Shown: positions 1 to 7,517 of the stretch, in pieces
How the letters are laid out: each line of letters opens with the position of its first letter
Numbering within the stretch: position 1 is the stretch's first letter
DNA from: Gemmatimonadota bacterium
Lineage (GTDB): Bacteria; Latescibacterota; UBA2968
NCBI GenBank assembly: GCA_002727195.1
Contig: PBWH01000021.1
Location: 27,345-79,548, forward strand
Direction of reading: 5' to 3'
Length of the DNA: 52,204 bases
Position numbers and translations under genes: made by a program
Notes under the pieces: generated by a model
Database searches by the model: none
What the model saw: only the letters and a program-made list of their open reading frames with translations
What the model was told of the DNA's origin: nothing

Positions 1-16
1 AGGAGGTGTACGGGGC

Positions 17-340
17 ATGGTGACCGTCACCGAATCAGCTGCTGGCAAGATCAGGGACCTGCTGGCACGTGAAGGACGTGCTGACTGCGGACTGCGTGTC
101 CGCGTGGTCGGCGGTGGGTGCTCGGGTCTTCAGTACAAGCTTGAATTCTCTGAAGAACCGGACGGCGATATCGACGTTGTGGAAAGCAATGGCGTCCGTG
201 TCTTTATCGACATGAAGAGCGCGCTCTACCTTGTCGGGTCGGAGTTGGATTTCGACGACGGCTTGATGGGGCAGGGCTTCAAGATTAACAACCCAAACGC
301 CAAGAATCAGTGTGGCTGCGGGGAGTCTTTCAGCGTCTGA
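17..340 (+). CDS. A-type Fe-S cluster carrier (IscA/ErpA/HesB family)
   Basis: A 107-residue protein that should receive and deliver Fe-S clusters to apo-enzymes in the cytoplasm. The three family cysteines are present: C35 in GGGCSG and C99/C101 in the C-terminal QCGCGESF. Length matches ErpA/IscA (about 105-115). An additional C24 is outside the motif. The start is ATG at 17 behind AGGAGG at 1-6. A terminator follows directly, so this is a single gene or the end of an operon lying outside the window. Many clients are encoded nearby (lipA, miaB, queG, nuoI, Rieske protein). IscA, ErpA and SufA cannot be told apart from sequence alone, so no symbol is given. Confidence 0.95.
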   Translation: MVTVTESAAGKIRDLLAREGRADCGLRVRVVGGGCSGLQYKLEFSEEPDGDIDVVESNGVRVFIDMKSALYLVGSELDFDDGLMGQGFKINNPNAKNQCGCGESFSV

Positions 341-353
341 ACCACGACGCTTG

Positions 354-382
354 GGCGCGGGAGCCTGGTTCCCGCGCCTTTT
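354..382 (+). terminator. Intrinsic terminator after the Fe-S carrier gene
   Basis: A 9-bp perfect GC-rich stem (354-362 with 370-378) and a 7-nt loop are followed by TTTT at 379-382. It ends the transcript of the upstream carrier gene; the next gene begins about 200 nt downstream. Confidence 0.85.
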
Positions 383-586
383 GCGTACCATTGAATCAGG
401 TATGCGTTTTCTTCGGGAGTTCGGATTGGGCGTTTCTCACGAGACAAATCTATTCGTGATGTGGTTCGCCACGATATCACTGATGTGTGTGACGGGTATG
501 CTCCGTAGCGTGCTGCCCGCATTGCGACCACGCGCCACCGGACCATCTGCTTTGGATCTTGAATTTGAGGACTGTCGGAGGCTCCA

Positions 587-2428
587 ATGGACTTTGGGTC
601 ATTGCTGGGAGCTTCGATGGCACAGGATTTCACGATTATCGGTGTTGGGTTGGGGGGTGCCATCCTGCTTTTTGGAATGGGCTGGATGTTCTGCTCACGA
701 GTCAGGGCACGTCAGGTGGCCGATCTCGAGGAGGAGAACGACCGACGGGTCGCGAAGCTGGTCGAGAAGGCCGACCGCGATCGACGGGAAGCCCTGCTTG
801 AAGAGAAGAACGCGTGGTATGAGTCTAAGTCTCAGTATGAGTCTGAACTAGACCGTAAGCGGAAGGAACTGGACAAGCAAGAGACTTCGTTGCACGAGAC
901 GGAGGCCAATCTCACGAATAGATCAGAAGTTCTTCAGCAGCGCGATCGCGGGTTACAGCGCCGTGATCGCGACACGAAGAAGCAGTCTGAGCGACTGACG
1001 CGCAAGAACGAGGAGTTGGACAAAATTCTCGGTGAGCAGCGTTCAACCCTCGAGCGTGTTTCGGGGATGAACGCCGACCACGCTCGGGAAATGCTTCTCG
1101 AGAAGATCCGGAACGACCTGCAGCGGGTCGCGACGGAGATCGGGCGCGAAAAGGTCGAGCAGGCGAAGGAGCAGGCCGATCGCGAAGCGAAGCGAATCAT
1201 CGCCAGCGCGATCGAGCGGTGTTCGACCGACCAGACGGTGCAGTCGTCTATCTCGGTCGTGCCGCTGCCCGATGACGACATAAAGGGTCGGATCGTCGGT
1301 AAGGAGGGACGGAACATTATCTCCTTCGAGGCGGCGACCGGCGTCAAGGTGATCGTCAACGATACCCCTGAAGCGGTCGTGCTGTCGAGCTTCGATCCTG
1401 TAAAGCGAGACATCGCCCGTCTGGCGATGGAAGCCTTGGTCAAAGAGGGGCGGATCAATCCCGGCCGTGTAGAAGAGGTCGTGGCCCAGAGCGAGAAGAA
1501 GATCGCTGCCATGATCGAGAAAGAAGGGAAGCGCACGGTCAAGGACGTCGGGATCGATGATATGCATCCCGAACTGGTCAAGCTCGTCGGGAAACTGAAA
1601 TACCGGACGAGCTTCGGGCAAGGGATGATCGGTCACTGTAAAGAGGTGGCTTTCCTGGCCGGTGCGATGGCTGCGGAGCTTCGGCTGAATCAGAAACTGG
1701 CCCGGCGCTGCGCGTTGCTCCACGACATCGGTAAGGCGATCGATCACGAGCAGGAAGGCACGCACGTCGGCATCGGCGTCGATATCGCCAAGAAGTATGG
1801 CGAGGGTGAAGAGGTCATCAACTCGATCCTCTATCACCACGAAGAAGCTGAACCGTTGTCGCCGATCTCGTTCATCGTGGCCGCGGCTGACGCCATCTCG
1901 TCCTCCCGACCCGGTGCACGACGGGACGACGCGGAAGGTTACATCCAGCGAGTGAGGGATCTCGAAGATCTAGCACGCTCGTTCAACGGCGTCCGGGATG
2001 CCTACGCAATCAACGCGGGCCGTGAAGTCCGGGTGATGGCGAACGCGGGGCGGGTCTCGGACGATGACGCCAAGAATCTGTCCTTTGATATCGCGCAGAA
2101 GGTGCGTGAGGATCTAACGTTTCCCGGTGAGATCCAGGTGACGGTGATCCGTCAGACTGTCGCAACCGGATGGGCCGGTCGACCGAATAAACGGCGACGG
2201 GGCCGCAACAGAAATCGTAGAGGAGACAACAGAAATGAAAAAAGTAGGTCACGAAATGACGTTGACCGAAAAAATGTATCTTCCGGCAATAACAAAGGGG
2301 CTGTCGCTGACGTTCAAGCACCTGTTCGGGAAAAAGGTCACAATGCAGTATCCCGAAGAAAGATGGGAAAAGCCGGAAGGGTACAGAGGTCTCCACAAGC
2401 TAACAAAGGACGATCAGGGAAGGCCTAA
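587..2428 (+). CDS. rny: Ribonuclease Y with a long basic C-terminal extension
   Basis: Membrane-anchored endoribonuclease that initiates mRNA decay. Order of parts: N-terminal membrane segment (about residues 15-35), long charged coiled coil (about 40-200), KH RNA-binding domain (GRIVGKEGRN), then the HD domain with CALLHDIGKAIDHE. ATG 587 has GGAGG at 577-581. The conserved end of the family (IQVTVIR) falls near residue 520, the usual length, but the frame stays open for about 90 more residues rich in Arg, Asn and Lys (KRRRGRNRNRR near 535-550). The last 194 nt overlap nuoI in another frame. Either the basic tail is real or a 1-nt indel has removed the normal stop. Confidence 0.93.
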   Translation: MDFGSLLGASMAQDFTIIGVGLGGAILLFGMGWMFCSRVRARQVADLEEENDRRVAKLVEKADRDRREALLEEKNAWYESKSQYESELDRKRKELDKQETSLHETEANLTNRSEVLQQRDRGLQRRDRDTKKQSERLTRKNEELDKILGEQRSTLERVSGMNADHAREMLLEKIRNDLQRVATEIGREKVEQAKEQADREAKRIIASAIERCSTDQTVQSSISVVPLPDDDIKGRIVGKEGRNIISFEAATGVKVIVNDTPEAVVLSSFDPVKRDIARLAMEALVKEGRINPGRVEEVVAQSEKKIAAMIEKEGKRTVKDVGIDDMHPELVKLVGKLKYRTSFGQGMIGHCKEVAFLAGAMAAELRLNQKLARRCALLHDIGKAIDHEQEGTHVGIGVDIAKKYGEGEEVINSILYHHEEAEPLSPISFIVAAADAISSSRPGARRDDAEGYIQRVRDLEDLARSFNGVRDAYAINAGREVRVMANAGRVSDDDAKNLSFDIAQKVREDLTFPGEIQVTVIRQTVATGWAGRPNKRRRGRNRNRRGDNRNEKSRSRNDVDRKNVSSGNNKGAVADVQAPVREKGHNAVSRRKMGKAGRVQRSPQANKGRSGKA

Positions 2429-2735
2429 GTGCGTCGCGTGCTATATGTGCGCGACAGCGTGTCCGGCCGAGTGCATTACGATCGAGGCGGCGGGGGCGCC
2501 GTGGCCGGATCGGGAGAAGTATCCCAACCGGTTCGAGATCGACATGCTGCGCTGCATTTTCTGCGGGATGTGCGTCGAAGCGTGCCCGGAAGACGCGATT
2601 GTGATGACGGAACGCTCGGAGCTCGCGGCTGAGAGTCGGGCGGATCTGATCTACACGAAAGAGCGTCTGCTGGCGGTCGAGGAGCGTGTCACACTGACGC
2701 CGCCGCGTCGTCCCTTGGACAACGTCCATTACTGA
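2235..2735 (+). CDS. nuoI: NADH-quinone oxidoreductase subunit I (2x[4Fe-4S] ferredoxin-like), standing alone
   Basis: A 166-residue protein with the complete NuoI signature: C66-x2-C69-x2-C72-x3-C76-P and C107-x2-C110-x2-C113-x3-C117-P, plus the N-terminal TEKMYLPAITKGL and the MLRCIFCGMC motif. In complex I it carries clusters N6a/N6b that pass electrons toward quinone. GGAG at 2222-2225 supports ATG 2235. No other nuo gene is in the window, so it either serves a complex I encoded elsewhere or acts as a stand-alone electron carrier. Its first 65 codons are shared with rny; there Arg is AGA/AGG and all six Glu are GAA, while after the overlap Arg is CGN and Glu is mostly GAG. Confidence 0.93.
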   Translation: MKKVGHEMTLTEKMYLPAITKGLSLTFKHLFGKKVTMQYPEERWEKPEGYRGLHKLTKDDQGRPKCVACYMCATACPAECITIEAAGAPWPDREKYPNRFEIDMLRCIFCGMCVEACPEDAIVMTERSELAAESRADLIYTKERLLAVEERVTLTPPRRPLDNVHY

Positions 2736-2736
2736 T

Positions 2737-3099
2737 TTGAGCGAAGGCTACTCGGACATCGCGATCGACCATTTCGAGCATCCTCGGAATGTTGGCGCGA
2801 TGGATGAGGCAACGGTCGTCGGGTCGTCGGAAAATCCAGCGTCCGGAGCGTCACTCGAACTTTACTTCAAGCTGGACGAGCAGGGCATCGTCGATCGCGT
2901 CACGTTCATGGCCCACGGCTGTGCGGCAGCGATTGCGGCCGGGTCTGTTTCCACGGAATTGCTGAAGGGACGACAGCTCGACAAGGGGATCACACGGGAC
3001 GAACTGGCGGAAGCGCTCGACGGCCTGCCCCCTTCACGAAAGCACGCCTATCGACTCGTGACCGACGCCGTTCAGGATGCGGCAGCGTCCGTAACCTGA
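2737..3099 (+). CDS. IscU/NifU-N-like protein lacking two of the three scaffold cysteines
   Basis: A 120-residue protein clearly of the IscU fold (YSDIAIDHFEHPRNVG at the N terminus, GCAAAIAAGS in the middle, LPPSRKHA near the end). In true scaffolds the three cluster ligands lie in ACGD, GCGxA and HC; here they read ASGA (S36, with the Asp also lost), HGC62A (kept) and HA104 (lost). It therefore probably cannot assemble a cluster as IscU does; a regulatory or carrier role is possible. It starts with TTG one base after the nuoI stop and is likely co-translated with it. A terminator follows. Fold assignment is secure; function is unknown. Confidence 0.85.
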   Translation: MSEGYSDIAIDHFEHPRNVGAMDEATVVGSSENPASGASLELYFKLDEQGIVDRVTFMAHGCAAAIAAGSVSTELLKGRQLDKGITRDELAEALDGLPPSRKHAYRLVTDAVQDAAASVT

Positions 3100-3123
3100 C
3101 CCAGTATAGACAATTGTTCAGAG

Positions 3124-3155
3124 AAGGGCAGAGCACCCGGTGTTCTGCCCTTTCA
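3124..3155 (+). terminator. Terminator-like hairpin just upstream of queG
   Basis: A 14-bp inverted repeat with one G-U pair (3124-3137 with 3139-3152) and a very tight turn is followed by a short T-rich run. It ends the nuoI/IscU-like transcript, but the queG start is only about 10 nt further on. Confidence 0.75.
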
Positions 3156-3161
3156 CTATTC

Positions 3162-4295
3162 TTGGATCGATCTGCGCTCACACACGAGGTCAAAGCCCTG
3201 GCCTCGGGCCTGGGCTTCTCGCCCGTAGGGGTAACGGCGGCGGACCCGCCCGATCACTGGTTGTTCTATCAGGATTGGATAGAAAAGGGCTACGCCGGTG
3301 AGATGGGGTATCTCACGCGGAACCTCGATCGGCGTGCAGATCCTGCGGCGATCGTCCCCGGGGCAAGGTCGATCCTGTGTCTCGGCCTGAATTACCAGCC
3401 AGAGCCAGAGGAAGAGATGTCTCCACGTGGGGGCCGCATATCGTCCTACGCACGAGGCGACGACTACCACGATGTGATCAAGGGGCGTCTTCTCGACCTG
3501 CTCGGGCAGATCCTGTCGCTCGCTCCGGGGACGGAAGGCAGGGCCTATGTGGACACGGGGCCCGTCCTCGAGCGCGAATATGCGTCGCGAGCTGGACTCG
3601 GCTGGTATGGCAAGCACACGAACCTGATCGGGAAGCGAATGGGCTCGTGGTTCTTCCTGGGTGAGCTGATCCTGACGCTCGACCTCGAGCCGGATCCGCC
3701 AGCGACGGACCACTGCGGGACGTGCACGCGGTGCATCGATGCGTGCCCGACGGACGCGATTCTCGAGCCCTACGTGCTGGATTCAAACAGGTGTATATCG
3801 TATCTTACGATCGAACTCAAAGGCCCGATTCCAGAAGACTTACGTGAGGGTGTAGGGGACTGGGTCTACGGCTGCGATGTGTGCCAGGATGTCTGCCCCT
3901 GGAACGTCCGACACGCCCGTCCGACGGCTGAGCCGGCATTCCAATCAAGGCCCGGGTTCGAGCGACCGGATTTGCACGATCTTCTCTCCCTCGACCAGGA
4001 AGCTTTCAGCCGGCGGTTTCGCAAGAGCCCGATCAAGCGCACCAAAAGGCGCGGCCTGCTGAGAAACGCCGCCGTGGCGCTCGGGAATATCGGAGATACA
4101 TCTGATGTCCCTGCGCTCGTCGGCGCGCTGGACGATGACGAGCCGTTAATCAGGCAGCACGTTGCGTGGGCACTCGGCAGAATCGGTGGAGAAGAGGCGG
4201 CCGTTGCGCTACGCAGCCGGCTCGATGTGGAAGACGATCCGAAAGTCACACAGGAAATCGAACAAGCACTGGAACAGAGCGAATCACGTGGATGA
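3162..4295 (+). CDS. queG: Epoxyqueuosine reductase
   Basis: Last step of queuosine synthesis in tRNA: cobalamin-dependent reduction of epoxyqueuosine. From TTG 3162 the protein has 377 residues. Visible: VDTGPVLER with the proposed catalytic Asp (about D131), GLGWYGKHTNLI, two [4Fe-4S] motifs (CGTCTRCIDACP from C185, CDVCQDVCPWN from C238), and a C-terminal HEAT-like repeat region. The frame is open back to 3114, but that stretch is the terminator hairpin, so a start at 3162 is preferred although its Shine-Dalgarno is poor. Its stop overlaps the miaB start by 8 nt. Confidence 0.95.
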   Translation: MDRSALTHEVKALASGLGFSPVGVTAADPPDHWLFYQDWIEKGYAGEMGYLTRNLDRRADPAAIVPGARSILCLGLNYQPEPEEEMSPRGGRISSYARGDDYHDVIKGRLLDLLGQILSLAPGTEGRAYVDTGPVLEREYASRAGLGWYGKHTNLIGKRMGSWFFLGELILTLDLEPDPPATDHCGTCTRCIDACPTDAILEPYVLDSNRCISYLTIELKGPIPEDLREGVGDWVYGCDVCQDVCPWNVRHARPTAEPAFQSRPGFERPDLHDLLSLDQEAFSRRFRKSPIKRTKRRGLLRNAAVALGNIGDTSDVPALVGALDDDEPLIRQHVAWALGRIGGEEAAVALRSRLDVEDDPKVTQEIEQALEQSESRG

Positions 4296-5658
4296 ATTGA
4301 AGCTGATCGAGCCGAGCCACGGGCCGGCCCCAACCCCGGCGATCGAGGACGTCGTCCCGGCCGAAAGAGGGACGGTCTACGTCGAGACCTACGGCTGCCA
4401 GATGAACGTCTCCGATTCGGAGGTGATGCTGGGCGTGCTGAAGTCTGCCGGCTATTCGGCCGCGACGCGTCTGGAGGAGGCTGACGTGGTCCTCCTGAAT
4501 ACCTGCGCCATCCGGGAGCACGCGGAGGATCGCGTAATCGGACGGCTGTCCCAGCTCAGTCACCTCAAGATGAAGCGGCCGGACGTGGTGCTCGGTGTCT
4601 GCGGCTGTATGGCCAAGCATCTGTCCGAGCAGCTGCTCGATCGGGTTCCCTATGTTGATTTGATTCTGGGACCAGACTCGTATCGCGATCTGGCGCAGAT
4701 GGTCCAGGAGGCTCGCGGTGAGCCGGCACTCGATGTAAAGCTGGGGCGCAGCGAGACGTATGTCGGACTGGATCCGGCTCGCAGCGAGGGGGTAAATGCC
4801 TGGATCACCGTGATGCGGGGCTGCGACAAGTTCTGCACCTTCTGCATTGTTCCTTATGTACGCGGACGAGAGCGAAGCGTGGCCGCTCACGAGATTGTCC
4901 GCCAGGCCGAGATCGCGGCACAGGAAGGCTTCCAAGAGGTGACGCTCCTCGGACAGACGGTCAACTCATACCACGACGGTGAGACGGATTTCGCGGATCT
5001 TCTGGAGCAGGTGGCGCGTGTAGAGGGCATCCGGCGTATCCGCTTCACGTCGCCCCATCCGAGTGACTTCACGCCAAAACTGATCGAAACGATGGGGCGC
5101 GATCCGAAGATCTGCCCGTTCATTCATCTGCCCCTGCAGTCAGGGGCCGACCCCGTGCTCGAGGCGATGCAGCGTAGCTACACGACGGCCGAGTATCGGA
5201 AGCTGGTCGAGGATCTCCGGGCGGCAATCCCCGGTCTCTCGCTGTCGACGGACATCATCGTCGGTTTCCCGGGAGAGACACGCGAGGATTTCGACCGGAC
5301 CCTGGACCTGATGCGGGGCGTGCGGTTCGACTCTGCATTCATGTTCAAGTATTCAGAGCGTGAAGGCACGGTGGCGGAGCGGGAGATCCCGGATACCGTT
5401 TCGGCGACCGAGAAGGGCGAACGTCTGGAGGAAGTGATCACGCTCCAGAACGGCATCTCGCTGGAGGTGAACCAGACGTATGTCGGCCGGACGGTAGAAG
5501 TGCTGGTCGAGGGGCCGGCCAGACGACCGGGACAGACGTCCGGAAAGACAGACACGTTCAAGACCATCGTGTTCACTGGTGAGGCCGAGCCGAACACATT
5601 CGTAGACGTCACCGTCACCGATTGCACGCAGAAGACGCTGATCGGGGAGCTCGCTTGA
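4288..5658 (+). CDS. miaB: tRNA-2-methylthio-N6-isopentenyladenosine-37 methylthiotransferase
   Basis: Radical-SAM enzyme that adds the 2-methylthio group to i6A37 in tRNA. The 456 residues contain the UPF0004 domain with C37 (ETYGCQMN), C73 (NTC) and C107 (CGCMAK) for the auxiliary cluster, the radical-SAM motif GCDKFCTFC (C179, C183, C186), and a C-terminal TRAM domain. GTG 4288 is chosen because it overlaps the queG stop and precedes the conserved N terminus; the frame is open further upstream inside queG. It forms a translationally coupled pair of tRNA-modification genes with queG and overlaps lipA by 4 nt. Confidence 0.96.
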   Translation: MDELKLIEPSHGPAPTPAIEDVVPAERGTVYVETYGCQMNVSDSEVMLGVLKSAGYSAATRLEEADVVLLNTCAIREHAEDRVIGRLSQLSHLKMKRPDVVLGVCGCMAKHLSEQLLDRVPYVDLILGPDSYRDLAQMVQEARGEPALDVKLGRSETYVGLDPARSEGVNAWITVMRGCDKFCTFCIVPYVRGRERSVAAHEIVRQAEIAAQEGFQEVTLLGQTVNSYHDGETDFADLLEQVARVEGIRRIRFTSPHPSDFTPKLIETMGRDPKICPFIHLPLQSGADPVLEAMQRSYTTAEYRKLVEDLRAAIPGLSLSTDIIVGFPGETREDFDRTLDLMRGVRFDSAFMFKYSEREGTVAEREIPDTVSATEKGERLEEVITLQNGISLEVNQTYVGRTVEVLVEGPARRPGQTSGKTDTFKTIVFTGEAEPNTFVDVTVTDCTQKTLIGELA

Positions 5659-6545
5659 GCGATATCGTGAACATCGAGCCGGCCCGGAAGCGACGGCTCC
5701 CTGAATGGTTCCGTGTGCCCGCGCCCGGCAACGCCGAATATCGTAGCCTGAAGCGGCTGGTCGAGGAGAAGCAGCTGCATACGGTCTGCGAAAGCGCGCG
5801 ATGCCCGAATATCGGTGAGTGCTGGGGGGCACGAACGGCGACGTTCATGATCCTCGGCGACATCTGCACGCGGAGCTGCGGATTCTGCGCCGTAAAGACG
5901 GGACGGCCGATCGGGTTGGACGGAGACGAGCCTGTTCGAGTCGGCGAAGCAGTCGAGGCGTTAGGCTTGCGACACGCCGTGATCACATCCGTCAACCGGG
6001 ACGAACTGGAAGATGGTGGCGCCGGTATCTTCGCAGAGACGATCCGCCAGGTGCACCTGAAATGTCCCGAGACGAGTGTCGAGGTGCTGATCCCTGACTT
6101 TCAGGGCAACTGGGATGCGCTCCAGTTGGTGCTCGACGCCGGACCCGAGATCCTGAACCACAACGTGGAGACTGTGCCCAGACTCTACCGGACGATGCGG
6201 CCTCAGGCGAAGTATCAGCAGTCGCTGGAGCTGCTGGAACATGCCAAGACTGCCCGGCCGGACATTCCAGTGAAATCAGGAATTATGGTCGGAGCCGGCG
6301 AGACGCGCGAAGAGGTTGACGGGACGATCCGCGATATCGCGGCTCAGGGGACGGACATCCTGACCATCGGGCAATACCTGCAGCCGACGCCGGATCACGT
6401 GCCGATCGAGCGGTTCTATGAGCCGTCGGAATTTGCAGAGATGCGGCTGTTTGCGGAGACCCTGGGATACAAGCACGTGGAGTCAGGTCCGCTCGTGAGG
6501 AGCTCCTACCACGCGGCCGACCAGGCGGCACCCCTGACGACGTGA
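5655..6545 (+). CDS. lipA: Lipoyl synthase
   Basis: Inserts two sulfurs into protein-bound octanoyl groups to make lipoate. The 296 residues carry the auxiliary-cluster motif C45-x4-C50-x5-C56 (CESARCPNIGEC) and the radical-SAM motif C71-x3-C75-x2-C78 (CTRSCGFC). The start is TTG 5655, overlapping the miaB stop as TTGA, with GGGGAG at 5644-5649. Its own stop overlaps the GTG of the Rieske gene. No lipB or lplA is in the window. Confidence 0.96.
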   Translation: MSDIVNIEPARKRRLPEWFRVPAPGNAEYRSLKRLVEEKQLHTVCESARCPNIGECWGARTATFMILGDICTRSCGFCAVKTGRPIGLDGDEPVRVGEAVEALGLRHAVITSVNRDELEDGGAGIFAETIRQVHLKCPETSVEVLIPDFQGNWDALQLVLDAGPEILNHNVETVPRLYRTMRPQAKYQQSLELLEHAKTARPDIPVKSGIMVGAGETREEVDGTIRDIAAQGTDILTIGQYLQPTPDHVPIERFYEPSEFAEMRLFAETLGYKHVESGPLVRSSYHAADQAAPLTT

Positions 6546-6934
6546 GCCCGTTCGACCTGAAAGCCTGGATGGGGGGAGGGAGCTCGCCGCCCGAGGACGA
6601 TGGCCGCAAGTTTGTGCGGGTTGGGAAGGTGGCTGACCTGCCGCCTGGCGCGGGGAAGGTCGTGATGGTGATGGGGCGGGATGTCGGATTGTTCAACTGT
6701 TCGGGGACGTTCAAGGCGGTCGAGAACGCCTGTCCACACAACAATCGCCCGATCGGCACCGTCGAGTTCGATGACGAACACGTGACCTGCCTCTGGCACG
6801 GGCTCCGGTTTACCTTTGACACAGGCGTCTGTCCGGAAGCGGATCACTATCGGGTTCATACCTACACCGTCAAGGTGATCGACGACGAGATCTGGGTTTC
6901 GGCTTTCCCGGATGATCCCGAGGGGGATGCGTGA
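6542..6934 (+). CDS. Rieske [2Fe-2S] ferredoxin-like protein
   Basis: A 130-residue soluble protein with one Rieske domain: C64-P-H66 and C83-L-W-H86, the two-Cys/two-His ligand set of a non-haem-oxygenase-type Rieske ferredoxin. The first 20 residues are a Gly/Ser/Pro-rich lead. There is no signal peptide or membrane anchor, so it should be a cytoplasmic electron carrier. GTG 6542 overlaps the lipA stop by 4 nt (GTGA), and its own stop overlaps the next gene the same way, so the three are probably translated together. The redox partner is not evident. Confidence 0.88.
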   Translation: MSPFDLKAWMGGGSSPPEDDGRKFVRVGKVADLPPGAGKVVMVMGRDVGLFNCSGTFKAVENACPHNNRPIGTVEFDDEHVTCLWHGLRFTFDTGVCPEADHYRVHTYTVKVIDDEIWVSAFPDDPEGDA

Positions 6935-7506
6935 GTACTGCCAAGCGATGTGCCCTTAAAGAATGGGCTCTGGCGATTCGAGCTCTCGGTGAGGGACGCC
7001 AGGTCGTCCTGATGCGGAAGGGTGGGATCGTTGAGGAGACGGGCGATTTCGACCTCGTCTCGGAGCGGTTTCTGCTCTACCCGACGTTCTACCATCAAGA
7101 GCCGTCGATTCTGAAGCCTGACGTGCAGTCGTGGCTGGCGGATATGCCGACCGAGGCACCCGAGCGGATTCCCGTCATGTACTGTGCCTGTGTGACGGAC
7201 CTCTTTCCGGTCGAGGACGCCGAGGCGATCGATCGTCTGGCATCCTCGCATATCTGGACCGCCGAGTATATCAAGGACCGGTTCTACTGGAAGCCTGAGA
7301 AGCCTCTGACGACGATGGTGCTCAGGGTCTATCGGCTGCCAGCGCCAGGTCACATCGACCCACGCCCCGAGTATGGCGGCTGCCGATCCTGGGTCGACCT
7401 GTTCGAACCCGTCGATGTCGACGGGATGATCCCCGTACTGGACGACAAGACGTTTGGTCGCCTCCGCGCCGACGTCGTCGATGCCATATCACCCGTGGCC
7501 GGTTGA
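6931..7506 (+). CDS. DUF1802 family protein
   Basis: A 191-residue protein with the hallmarks of DUF1802: ALKEWALAIRAL at the N terminus, then LMRKGGIVEE and FLLYPTFYHQ. It has no signal peptide. The family has no established function. GTG 6931 overlaps the Rieske stop by 4 nt, which links it tightly to the Rieske protein and lipA. The family assignment is from recognised motifs; the role is unknown. Confidence 0.8.
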   Translation: MSTAKRCALKEWALAIRALGEGRQVVLMRKGGIVEETGDFDLVSERFLLYPTFYHQEPSILKPDVQSWLADMPTEAPERIPVMYCACVTDLFPVEDAEAIDRLASSHIWTAEYIKDRFYWKPEKPLTTMVLRVYRLPAPGHIDPRPEYGGCRSWVDLFEPVDVDGMIPVLDDKTFGRLRADVVDAISPVAG

Positions 7507-7517
7507 GGAGCAACACC

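Noticed and set aside
312..851. Open frame of about 180 codons on the plus strand over the start of rny
   Set aside because: It covers a terminator and the RNase Y N terminus in another frame; no motif and no ribosome-binding site.
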